Shown in pieces: positions 36,296 through 47,917 of a stretch of 64,000 nucleotides of DNA. The position numbers and the translations under genes were made by a program. Each line of letters starts with the position of its first letter. Within the stretch, counting starts at the first letter, position 1. The stretch spans positions 8,388,537-8,452,536 of the forward strand of contig LR746274.1 in NCBI GenBank assembly GCA_902729315.2, given 5' to 3'. The notes beneath the pieces were generated by a model. It was not told the origin of the DNA and searched no databases. It saw only the letters and a program-made list of their open reading frames with translations. The stretch comes from Spirodela intermedia. Its lineage: Eukaryota; Streptophyta; Magnoliopsida; Alismatales; Araceae.

Positions 36296-37440
36296 TCAAG
36301 ACCATAGAAGAGGTGATTTGGCTTACAATAATATCAATAGGCCAATATTGAGGATCATAATCAGGTCACAAATTTGAAGTCCATAATTCAAATTACATGT
36401 ACCTTGTAGGAGGAACCTTGAGTTTTTTAATAACTTCTTACATGATAATCTGCGTAGTTTCTGTTATATATATATATATATATTTCTATATGAATAGAAA
36501 GATATGAGTCTATGTAGACATGAGTAAAATGGTTACTAATTATATGTTATATATATATATATATCTTTATATTTTTCTGTCCATTTATCTTTGAAATATC
36601 TTAACATAAATAGTTCTCTCTCTCTCTCTCAATATATATATATATCTCAAAGAGAGTCCAACCATAATTTGAAGAATCTATTCATGAGAGAGGGTTCAGA
36701 ACTACTAGTTATGATGATAATAAGATTAAAAGTGTAGTAAGCCAAAATCATACATGAAATGATTTTTGAAGTGTCTATCAAAGGTAAACTCATGTTTTAA
36801 TTGCTAGAGCTTTTAGTACTTAATTTTCTACACATGGTTAAAGGTTTTAATTGGCAAGTTTTATATTGGCTAAGCATTGTGTACATTTAATTCTACAATA
36901 GTGTAAATTTATAAGTGAGATTTATTGTCAATAGAAAGATGACTTCACAACTGTCTTATTTGTTAACTTTCGTTAATGATCAATTTATGGATTTAAATGA
37001 AGGTCTCTTTCTCCCCTGATTTAGTATATAAATTGACATAAAGTAAATCACACATTTATAGACATCAAATTTTCTCACATATGCAGGCACCCATAGTCAA
37101 TGGAACTTTTGAGGATGAACACAATTTTTCTCACTTTCCTCGGAGTGAATGAGATAAAGAGAGAGAAAGAAGGGAAGGAACTACAAACTTATGATGAGGG
37201 CTCTCATGTTGGATAATACCTCCTTGAGTTTGGGGAAAGGAAAGACTCAGGTGGCTCATGTGGAACAAAGAAAGGGACGTTGACTTGGGTAGATTGGCAC
37301 CAAAGTGGCCTTCACTTTGTGTTCTCTCCTGCTCTCAAAGGGATCTTCTTTACTATTGAGCCTTATAAAGAAAGGGAATTTTTTTATCATACCAAATTCT
37401 TGTATATTTAAATATTGACCCTAATATAATACATACATTT
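36296..37440. other. MATE 3' flank, duplicated
   Basis: No gene. It matches 47918-48900 by eye (for example ATAGAAGAGGTGATTTGGCT-like, ATGGTTACTAATTATATGTTATA and CTTTTGAGGATGAA) up to about 37130. It contains short (TA)n tracts near 36465-36482 and 36550-36563 and a (CT)n-(TA)n near 36614-36646. Confidence 0.6.
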
Positions 37441-37648
37441 TCTTGTTATTTTATGTTTTTTGTGAGCTTGAAAACTCATCCAAAGTTTAAAAGCTTAGGT
37501 ATATCTTCTCATGCACCTCTCTCTGTCTCTCTCTGTGTATGTGACCATGTACGTATTTTCATGGAAGATATAGTGGGAACTTTCCTCCCACCTTCTCTCT
37601 ATATCACATACATATCTCCCCATTTGCAGAAATATCCATCCTCTCACC

Positions 37649-37682
<34 letters not shown>

Positions 37683-38061
37683 TTCTATATCCCAGTTAGT
37701 CTGGCCATTTGTGTAATCCGTTGAATCACTCATTTCTCTCTCTTCCGCTGCCGAACACCACCGTTTTGGTTGTCACCGTGGAGGTCTTTGTCTCTCTCTC
37801 TCTTCTCTCCAGCTACCGATCACCACCGTTTCTCACGTGCAGGAAATGTCTGTCACATAGTGGAGCTGCCCCTCTCTCTCTCTCTCTCTCTCCCTCTCGC
37901 TCCCTGATCTATTCAACCTCACCATATCAGATCGCCTATTCATCCGTCAACGTCCCGCTATCTGTTTCCAGACGAAGACATTGAAAGCAATAGATAGAGC
38001 CAATTCCAGCTGACTCTTGGAACTTTCTGTCTGTGTGTCAGTCTCTCTGTCCGTCTGTCCG

Positions 38062-38112
<51 letters not shown>

Positions 38113-38665
38113 CGCGTTTCGTTGGCAGCTGGTAGCCACGCGAGCCGCGCTGCAGGTGGACGCACCGACCTCTAATCAGTCGTATTCACCGGCCTCCAAC
38201 TATTCACACGTGCCACAATGTCGGTTTTAACGAGCAGGGGAAGGGGGGGCAATAATGGGAGAATCTCGGCATACTCTTGAATTTAAATATTGTGAAGGAC
38301 GTAAAACTAAAAAACGTATATATTTATTTTTTATCACATACTGATATGTAGTTAGCATATTTCAACCATTTTATTGAATATTCAACCATTTTTATTTATG
38401 TTGAAAATGATGGATTCTTAAAAAAATTGAATATTCAACCATTTTATAAATGATTTATTTCCTATTATCAACAGAAAAACTGATAATTATCAGTTTTCCA
38501 ATATTTTGACCTAGGATTATATATTTATATAATTAAAGATATTTAATTTCTCTATTAGTAAGATAATTATCTTTTTTTGGCTTATTTCATGTAGAGAGAG
38601 AGAGAGCAAGAGGAAGAAAGACACGGCGGGGGAGGGGGGAGGGGGGGTTGGGGTTGTAATAGAGG
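37440..38665. repeat. Duplicated spacer upstream of the second orphan promoter
   Basis: This matches 42930-43780 by eye. Shared pieces are TGTTATTTTATGTTTTTTGT-like and GCTTGAAAACTCATCCAAAG-like segments. Others are GAGCCGCGCTGCAG...GACCTCTAATCAG, CACGTGCC...GTTTTAA and GGACGTAAAACTAAAAA. It contains CT runs at about 37873-37893 and 38062-38110. No coding frame is supported. Confidence 0.6.
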
Positions 38666-38669
38666 TTAA

Positions 38670-39135
38670 CATTGGTAGTGAGGACTACAATGGTTCATCT
38701 ATTTCCATTCATAAGGAATGAATTCCTGTCTCTCTCTCTGTCTGTCCCAATCCCTATCTCTCGCTGAACTCCAGAGAGAGAGAGAGAGAGAGAGAGAGGG
38801 AAAGAGCTTTCTATCTCAAGCATTCATTGACATTGGGGGTCTCGGGTACCCACTACATTTGTGTATTTGTTTGAGCCACATTGGCCCCTTTCACACATAT
38901 TGTATGATTTTCTGCGTATTCTCCACCCCTTGTTACTTTCCTAATAGAAAATTTTGGAATTACGGCCAAATGATGTGCATCAACCCCTCACCACACAGTG
39001 GTGCCCTCAACAGGAGACTCTCTTTTTACCATGTCACCACCGTCTGGTACATCATGAACCATATGATATATATATAAATGGTTCCATGTCTTTGCAACAG
39101 ATATCCACTATAGAAAGAGATCTAGAGAGAGAGAA
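38670..39135 (+). promoter_or_regulatory. Orphan copy of the MATE promoter/5'UTR region (second)
   Basis: The order of landmarks is the same as at MATE B: AGAGGTTAACATTGGTAGTG...CAATGGTTCATCT, then CCAATCCCTATCTC and a GA run (38773-38801). These are followed by CTCAAGCATTCATTGACATTG, a TATATATAAATGG box at about 39066-39078 and ATAGAAAGAGATCTAGAGAG. The sequence that follows (from about 39183) matches that after the first orphan copy rather than a MATE exon, so the loss of exon 1 predates the block duplication. Confidence 0.65.
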
Positions 39136-42100
39136 GTAATTTATCTCAAATTGTTCTATTCTTCATGCATATTATACATCAAATTTGTATTTGTGAGCAC
39201 ATCGTCTACATTTTTAGGTTCAATTTGAGAAGTAAACACTAAGTCAACATTTTCCAATCACACAACCTAAGAAATTTTGTTTTCAATGAAGCTTTATATA
39301 TTTTCAAGTCCTAGACAAGTTATAATTACTAGGGTTAATATATAGCCATGCCATTTCTTCACACTCTTGATCCTCATTCTCTATCATATCTAGTGATTCA
39401 TTATTTCAATTGCATTTGAATTGATAATTTATGATGTAGGTTATTCTACAAATTTCATATGAATAGATTCTTCAACAACTAAAGTTCTTTTATTATAGGT
39501 TCTATATACTTTTAACTTTTCAGAATAGCCAAGGAAGATTCCTTTGTCAATCATTTGCACATACTTTTCTCTTTCTTCTCTCCCATTAGCTATAATAAAG
39601 TACATACCTCATAATGATTTGAAAGAATCTAATTTTTTATTCCTATTAATAATTCATAAGATGTTTTCTCTAACCTAAATCAGATCAAAGCTCTATTGAT
39701 CACAATGTGATATGATGATTACATCACTTGAAAAAATACTTTAAAATATTACTTTCAGCTAGCATCATTCTTGAGATGTCTATTAATACCCTATTTTTTC
39801 CTTCAACAACCCTGGTTTTTTGAGGAGTTTTGGAGTTGATAAGTTATGAAAAAAATTAATTCATCATAGAATTTATAGAATTCAACATTTTTGAATTTGA
39901 TTCTATAATTATTCCTAATATTTTTCATTATTTTACCAAGTTCCTATTGAATTTTCTTTAAAATTTTGTAAAGTAGTCTAATGACTCATTCTTATGAATT
40001 AAAAAAAATGTACAAGTGTATCTAGAGTAATCATCAATATAACTAGAACATAATATTTCCTTGTAAGCTAAAAATTTTAGTTGGACCAAAGAAATATAAG
40101 TAGATCAAGTGAGTTAGCTGAGGAAATGTACTTTTTATTTTCCACTAATGGAACTCTCATACATAGAATTTTTTATGTTAAAACTTTTTTGGTAATCTTC
40201 TATATGTCAAATTTTAACAGCCCCTTAATTGTTCTAACATCCATATGTCAAATTCTTCTCTATCAAATATCCATTTAATCTTAATCCTTTCAATTAGAAG
40301 AATATTTGAATGTCTACATCAAATCTAAATCATTAAGTTTTTCTTTCCTTTTTGTCCATGTAAGCAACTAACATGTCACCATTGAGATGTTATTTTTAAA
40401 ATTTTAATATCTAATGATTTTCTTATTTTCTTTTTTATTTAATGAACTTGATCTTTTAGGGAACCTACCTAACATTACTTCAAAATGAAAAGCATTGCAT
40501 AATATATTTAGTCTAATCAAAGGTGAAATATTTTGCACGGATTATATTCATTGATACCATATAACCATATATTTAACCTTTGATTTCTAGATGTTTCTTC
40601 ATATGATAACCTTTTGTCTTTGACTAATCCATGGATAGAAAATCACTTAATTTGAAGGAATGAAGCCTTACATTTGACCCTTAGTAATAATGCGATAATC
40701 ATTTAATGAAGATATTCAACATAATGACTAAACATTTGAAATATATAACCGACAAAAATAAAGAACCATCAATATTGGACTACTTATTATTAATAAAGTT
40801 TTATTTATGATGATAGAAATTAAGAACATCAGGAATTAGTTTATTTCATTGAACATTCTTCAATTATCTTTATGTTTATTAGATATAGTTTTGGGGTTGA
40901 TATATCCATTATCATTGGATATAGAAGTTGCAACTCAAATGTTTTTTTATCTGTTTTAAACATAAAAAGCATACAAAAGGCTTAAATGGGGTATTGTATT
41001 GGATATTTCCAGTAAATTTTCCTAGATTAGAAGGTTAATGTTAAGTAGACAGACAACAAAGAAAGACTAGGTCAAAATTACATCTATAAATCAGCTTTTA
41101 TCACCCATTTTAAATCGGCATGAGTCCCTATTTTCCTACACCTTCCTAGTTATATTTTTTAGGATTCAATGAGAACTAGTTTGACTAAAATGTAAAGCTG
41201 AAGTTGTGACTACAAATAAGAGAAGTTGGGACTGGAAAGTGTTTTATTCAACTTGGAGATCAGAGAGAAGTCATCATCATCATCATTTAATGTGATCTAA
41301 CATGAGAAAAGAACCAAGAAATCAAGAACAATCAATCAAATTTTCTGAACTCATCAATGAACATTCTTTTCAGTATTATAACTTAAAGGAGTTGATTTTT
41401 GTTTTATCCATCGAGCATCAAAGAATCATAAATCTAGAAAGAGTTTCTGCTAAACATATTTTAGAGGTGAACCCATTAATTAGCAGTCAAAGACTAAGTG
41501 GTCAGTGAAACTATTAAAGGACAAAGTGTTCTTAGATAGTGAAGTACGTCAATGATAGAAAACTGCTATAAAGTTTCCCATCATCTATAATTAATCCGTT
41601 GAAGAATTAGAAAACATCAAGCAACTAAAAGATGAGAAGATTAAATCAATCTTAACTGACCTATTCAATCCCCTCCCATCTTGGTCTAAGAGTGGTCATA
41701 TACCCAAAAAGATATTTTATTTATTTACTTTTTCACTTGTTAGCCTTTCTTCTCTTATATTTTTGAGTTTTAAATTTTCTCTTACTTGTTTAAAGCTTAC
41801 TCTACTTCACTTATTATTAAGCAATCAGTAGGGCCACATTTTTTGTTGCTAGAGGTAACCAACATACATCAAATAGATAGTTTTTATTCCCTTACTTAAT
41901 CTAGTTTTTCTTTTTAGCTTTGACATTGCTTTATACTCCTTTTTTAATATGTATGGGATTGATCCCAAACTACTGCATGATTCGAGACCATGAATAGAAA
42001 TGTTAAAATGCCTATTGTATCTTCAAAAATGCTTAATGTACTGAAGTAGTTGACTTCACATAATAACTTATATCATAAAGACAATTTAAAATAATAAGAG

Positions 42101-42310
42101 ATTGTGCTTCATAATAATCATTATGGACCAAATATTATGTTAAATATACATTGTTACTTATATATTACTCCCTGAATTTTATGATATGATTTCCAAATAA
42201 TGAGATATTAAACTTGATCTGCTCTACTACTGCAGAATATTACTCATTATACATAAACATCATATTCATTGTTGTGTTGAAACATAACTCTACAACATAA
42301 TTTCTCATTT
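39136..42310. repeat. Second copy of the copia-bearing spacer, internally deleted
   Basis: 39183-40300 matches 27070-28260, including the copia integrase remnant near 39755-39860 (minus strand, now frame-broken). 40880-42230 matches 31060-32340. The intervening 2.8 kb of the first block, with the copia protease and gag parts, is reduced to about 0.6 kb of doubtful similarity. No intact gene is present. Confidence 0.6.
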
Positions 42311-42690
42311 CTTGGTATATTAAGCTTAATATGGTCCTTTGTTCTATATCACAACTGCCTTGTATTCTCATATTAAGCTTGATGTGGTCCTTTGTTCTTC
42401 AACACAACTCCTGTATTGACAGATTAAGATTGATATGATCCCTTGTTTGGTTACACAGTCCCCATTATATTATTGTATTAAGCTTGATCTGGTCCCCTAT
42501 TCTCTCTCTATTACAACTCCTCTTCTATCACCACATTAAGCTTGGTATGATCCCTTCTTCTACAATTCAGCACTTCATGTATCATCATATTAAGCTTAAT
42601 ATACTAAATATTCCGTGATGTATTAAGTTTGATATGATAAAATATTATGCCTGATATAGTTTGGTGTTCCGATATACTAATGTATTTGTT
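42310..42690 (+). repeat. About 54 bp tandem repeat, second copy
   Basis: Same AAGCTTGATATG(G/A)TCC family as 32395-32760, with units near 42319, 42374, 42423, 42478, 42534, 42590 and 42621. Confidence 0.75.
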
Positions 42691-42929
42691 TTGCAATGTA
42701 AGCTCCTCATATACAAAAAGATTTTGATTTAGACAAAAGGCTACAGTGCAATATAATACGCTAAACTCAAATATTACTCATTAATATATTTCTTATGAAT
42801 CAGTTTTGTTGTTCATATCATATAAATTTAAATTTATTTACTAAAATATTGCTACTTTTCTACTATGAATTTTTAACAATAAAAAATCTTATATACTTAA
42901 ATATTAACCCTAATATATTATATGCTAAT

Positions 42930-43742
42930 GTCTTTTGTTATTTTGTTTTTTTTTGTCAACTTGAAAACTCATTCGAAGTTCAAATGTTTAAGTATGTCTC
43001 TAATGTACCTCTTTCTCTCTCTCTTAGTAACTATCTACGCATTTTCATGGAAGATTGAATAGGAAATCTCGTCCTTCCCTCTCTATAAATATTATATTTA
43101 ATGTATATTACCATTTGTAGAAATCTCACCCTCTCTCTCTATATTATCTAATATGTATCTCCCCATTCGTAGAAATTTCACCCACTCTCTAGATAGTATC
43201 TCTTCTCCTGGCTCTCGCCCGACAACTCACATGTGCCTACAGGTATGCATCACGTTTCGAATCTCTCTTATAGCGTTGCATAGGCAGCTGGTCGCCGTGT
43301 GAGCCGCGCTGCAGCCGGATGCGCCAACCTCTGATCAGCCACGTGCATCGGGCTGAACCAGTCCCACGTGCCGGTTTTAAATGCTGTGAGGACGTAAAGC
43401 TAAAAACTATATAAAAATCAGGTAGCTCTGCCACCCGATTCTCCGCTGCCTGCGCTGGGGAGAGAAGACGGTGACATAATATATAATATAACATAATATA
43501 TTTATTTATTATTACATACTGATTAGTACTTGAGCATATTTTTAATATTTACGTTGGAAATGATGGATTCTTGAAAAAAATGGATATTTGAGTATTTTAA
43601 AACTATTTATTTCTTAATAATACCATAAAATCGATAAACATTTAATCTTTTCCAGGATTTTTCCCAGGGATAATATATTTATATGATTAAAATCGTTTAA
43701 TTTCCCTAATATTAAGATAATAATGAGTTTTTGGCATACTTT

Positions 43743-43780
<38 letters not shown>
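42930..43780. repeat. Duplicated spacer upstream of MATE B
   Basis: Counterpart of 37440-38665 but shorter. It contains a GAGCCGCGCTGCAG/CACGTGCC segment at about 43301-43375 with G-box-like CACGTG cores (about 43341 and 43367). A pure GA run is at 43748-43787. No coding frame is supported. Confidence 0.6.
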
Positions 43781-43787
<7 letters not shown>

Positions 43788-43789
<2 letters not shown>

Positions 43790-43868
43790 TGTGTCAGAGG
43801 TCAACGCTGGTAGCAAGCGCTGCCTCAATGGTTTATCTGTTGTTCCCCTCCACTTGGGGAATGCCTTC

Positions 43869-43908
<40 letters not shown>

Positions 43909-44356
43909 CGTTCCCTCTCCTCACACACGAACACTCTTCTCTCGTCTTCTTCGTCTTCTTCTTCTTTATGCTTTCATCTCTCTCTCTCTAGGCTACATCT
44001 CTCCCCGGAGTCTAGAGAGGAAGGGAGGAGAGGGAAAGTGCTTTCCGTCTCGAGCATTCGCGTAGCGATTCACGTGCGTATTCGCGCAGCCGCTAGGATT
44101 GGTCCTCTCAGTACAAGTGTCGTGTTGATGTCCATTCCGTTTTTCCACGCTCCAATTTATGGCCATACGTCCAAATTGCCTGCGCATTCCCTCCGCCGCA
44201 CGCGTCCCCAACAAGGGTCTCTCCTCTTGCCACGTCACCACCACCGCGACCCATTCTATATATACGATCGCTTGTTCCCGGTCTTCTCAATCGATAGCCG
44301 ATGTAGAGAGAGAGAGAAGGGGGGAAGAGTTAGAGAGAGAGAGAGTAGGGGGAGAG
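43788..44356 (+). promoter_or_regulatory. Promoter and 5'UTR of MATE B
   Basis: TATATATA lies at 44257-44264, about 95 bp before the ATG, with a CACGTCACC element at 44231-44239. A GA-rich leader runs from 44307 to the start codon. A (CT)n run lies at 43870-43906. The same landmark order in copy C and in the orphan copies supports this as the ancestral MATE promoter unit. Confidence 0.6.
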
Positions 44357-44843
44357 ATGGTTTCGACGACTCCGCTGCTGGAGGGGGAGGAGGGAGGAGG
44401 GGTGTGGGAGAGATGGGGGAGGAGCGAGGCGGCGGAGGCGAAGCATCAGGTGGTGTTCTCGGTGCCGATGATTTTGACGAACGTGGCGTATTACTGCATC
44501 CCGCTCGTCTCCGTAATGTTCGCCGGCCACCTGGGCAATCTCGAGCTCGCTGGATCCACCCTCGCCAACTCCTGGGCCACCGTCACCGGCTTTACCCTCG
44601 TGGTATCCTCTCCTTTCTCTCTCTCTCTCTCTCTCGACCTGTCGATCTCTCTCTAATTTGCGACTCTTGTTCCTTCATCTCACTAAGATCGATCCCTCAT
44701 TCATCCCACCTTCTCTCTAGAATCAGTTACTTCCTCTCATCCGTGGGCTTCATCTCGTCATCTCTCCCCCCCTGCGATCTCTCTCTCTCTCTCTCGCCCC
44801 CTCCTAATCCGTGTGGTTTATCTCGTCATGTCTATAGCTCGAC

Positions 44844-44882
<39 letters not shown>

Positions 44883-47800
44883 TGCAACTGTTGTTCGTTC
44901 ATCCCTCTAAGATCCATCCGTCATCACTCCCATCTTCTCCGTCGAATCATTCCCTCCCATCCGTGCTCTTCATCTCGTCATCTATCTAACCCTATGATCT
45001 CTCTCACTCTCGCCCCCTCCTAATCTGTGCGTGTTATCTCGTCAAATCTCTAGCGGTCCAATTTCTCTCTCTGTCTCTCTCATTTGCGACTGTTGTTCCC
45101 TCATACCTCTAAGATTCGTTCCTCATTTCTCCCCCCTTTCTCTCTAGAATCACTCCCTCCCTCTCATCCCTGCACTTCATCTCGCCATCTCTCTAACCCA
45201 ACGATGCCTGTCAATCTCTCTCTCTCCCTCTCCTAATCCGTGTCTGTTGCCTCGTCATGTCTCTCTCTCTCTCTCTAATCTGCGACTATTTTTACTTCAT
45301 CCCACCAAGATCCATCCCTCATCACTTCCCCCTTCTCTCTATAATCACTCCCTCTCATCCGTGCGATTCATCTTGTCATCTCTCTAACCCTATGAACACG
45401 TGGGATTAGAAACGGGCCCACTCTTACTGGCCGGGCCGGTTCTTCATCACTGAAGTTAAACACGTTCGCAAAAACTTTTTCCTCCGTCAAACAAAATGTC
45501 CACGTATTTACGCAAATTGCCATCCTGATTGGGCTGAGCAGTAGGGACGGGGGCTGGGGACGCTCAACGAAATTGCCATTTTTCTCCTTCTTCTTATACC
45601 TGGTCGTTCTTAAAAAATGGCGACTTACTTACGAAAGCTGCCATCCAGATCGGGCTGAGCGGGGCACTGGAAACGCTCTGCGGGCAGGCCTACGGCGCCA
45701 AGCTGTACCGGACGATGGGCATCTACCTGCAGGCGTCGATGATCACCGCCATCGCCGTCTCCTGCATCCTCGCCGTCGTCTGGTGGTTCTCGGAGTCCAT
45801 CCTCATCGCCCTCCGCCAGGAGCCGGCGGTGGCGCACGCCGCCGCCGTGTACATGCGACCGCTCATCCCGGCGCTCTTCGCTTACGGGCTGCTCCAGTGC
45901 CTGCTGAGGTTCCTGCAGACGCAGTCCGCGGTGGCGCCGCTCGTCGTGTGCTCTGTGGGGCCGCTGGCACTGCACGTACTGATCACCTACGTGCTGGTTC
46001 ACCCGGCAGGGATGGGGTTCGTCGGCGCCCCCTTGGCGGCGGCGGTGTCGCTGTGGATTTCGTTCCTGATGCTGGCCTCGTATGTGAAGTACTCGAAGAG
46101 ATTCTCAGAGACCTGGCAGGGCTTCTCGACCGAGGCGTTCGAGCACGTCCTTCCCAGTATGCGGTTGGCCATCCCGTCAGCTGTTATGGTCTGGTATGCT
46201 CCTTCCCACTCCGCTCGAGCACACACACACGCATGTTGCCTTCCGGAATTTGTTTTAAACGTTCGACAAACCAGTGATTTAGCCGAAGAAGATACAATCT
46301 CCTTTCCGATCTAGCCGGTGAATTGTCTCAGGATTTTCCAATTTATAGCTTCTATGGTTCTTCAATATTTCACTTTGTCCGTATTCAATGCACAACTCTG
46401 GCCTGAAAATATAAAAACTTATTTAGCCATTGTTTCAACTTTTATACGATGCCAAATAGAACAATTTTAGCCTAAATTGTCAGCCGCTTCAACAGTTGTA
46501 ACCGGTTTAGACCCACCAATATCTTTGAGGTTTTTCCTTTTTTTCATTATTTCTTTTAAAAAACGAACGAAACATACATTTATTAGTAAGTTTTTGATGT
46601 GTGAAATTCAATGAACCACAAGTTATTATTGGTGTTTCTCGAAGAAATTATCCTTAGTAATAGAGGAATATAATTTTGTTTGACGAGTGATATTACTCTT
46701 GCAGCTTGGAATACTGGGCTTTTGAACTTCTTGTGTTATTGGCTGGTCTGATGCCCCGTTCAGAATTGAGCACCTCACTAATTGCAATTTGGTATGCCCA
46801 TTTTTAGCAATCAAATCAGATCATAAAAATTCTTAATAACTAGAGCATAAATATTAACTTGATATTTTGGTGGATTTCAGTGTTAACACAGAGGCTGTGT
46901 CATTCAATGTTACCTATGGGTTTAGTGCTGCTGTGAGGTACGCATAGTCACTTGTTCATAATTATGAATATAAATTATATTCATAATTATGATTCTAATT
47001 TATTTTTTTCCCCTTTTGTAGCACACGTGTGGCAAATGAATTGGGGGCAGGAAATGTGGAAAAGGCAAAGAATGCAGTTAGGGTGACATTGAAGCTCTCA
47101 GTAATTCTTGCATTGACAATTGTCCTTTTTTTGGTCTTTGGTCACAATATATGGGCTAACTTGTTCAGTAGTAGCCCAGATATTATTAGGGAGTTTGCCT
47201 ACATGACCCCGCTACTATCACTTTCCATACTACTAGACTCGGCACAGGGGATTCTATCAGGTGACTACCATAGGAAAAAAGATCCATAGATAGTACTGAT
47301 TTTTAATATCTTGCTAATCATGTGAATAATTGATTCAGGTGTAGCAAGAGGATGTGGTTGGCAACATCTAGCAGCGTGGACCAACCTGGGAGCATTCTAT
47401 GTGATTGGGATGCCAATTGCACTTCTTCTTGGGTTTGTCCTAAAGTTCTATTACAAGGTTGGTAATCTTAGGTGTATTTTGAGATCTTAAAACTAGTTTT
47501 AACAACATATGGTTGACAATTCATTTTTTATGGCTGAAACCTGTGATTTATAGCTATTTTTATAAGGCCGTGGACATAGTCTTCATACATTAACAACCTA
47601 TCTAGTATAGTGATTCTTAAGGTGCCATTAGAGTACTACACGTTCCAAGGATTACTAATAGTTTACATTCAATATCTTTTTATTTTCCCTTGGTTTAGAG
47701 ATACACATGTAGTGTTTCATTCAGTAATGTGAGCCAATTACAACCAGATTATTGAAGGAATTGACATTTACTTTGGGCACGTCTCATGCAGGGACTCTGG

Positions 47801-47917
47801 ATGGGCTTGATCTGTGGCTTGTTTTGCCAAGCTTGCACCCTCCTCATCATCACGCTGCGCACTAATTGGTCAACCATACACCTGTCCGTGGACAAAGAAA
47901 AACCTTTGCTAGTATGA
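44357..47917 (+). CDS. MATE (DETOXIFICATION) efflux transporter, copy B
   Basis: Seven exons join in frame to 472 aa: 44357-44602, 45649-46193, 46705-46791, 46881-46937, 47022-47260, 47339-47457 and 47792-47917 (TGA). Plant DTX/MATE proteins are about 12-pass membrane carriers that export organic compounds or metals, driven by H+ or Na+. MATE hallmarks seen are [19 protein letters not shown] and TVTGFTLV in exon 1, and [20 protein letters not shown] at the start of exon 2. Further hallmarks are [20 protein letters not shown] across exons 2/3, [12 protein letters not shown] in exon 5 and [20 protein letters not shown] in exon 6. The short cytosolic tail ends KEKPLLV. Exons 1-2 are strongly GC-rich, exons 3-7 AT-rich. 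Substrate cannot be told from sequence. This is the only complete copy of the three. A dead duplicate of the exon-2 acceptor lies in intron 1 near 45510-45540. Confidence 0.93.

Noticed and set aside
36460-36650. (TA)n tracts as possible origins or regulatory sites
   Set aside because: Ordinary AT microsatellites in spacer with nothing else to support a function.
43723-44910. 395-codon plus-strand open frame over the MATE B promoter and exon 1
   Set aside because: It consists largely of GA/CT-encoded Arg-Glu and Ser-Leu repeats and reads MATE exon 1 in the wrong frame.
45573-46277. 234-codon Arg/Gly/Ala-rich frame over MATE exon 2 (and the twin at 34036-34731)
   Set aside because: Shadow frame of the GC-rich exon 2. 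The correct frame gives the conserved MATE sequence.
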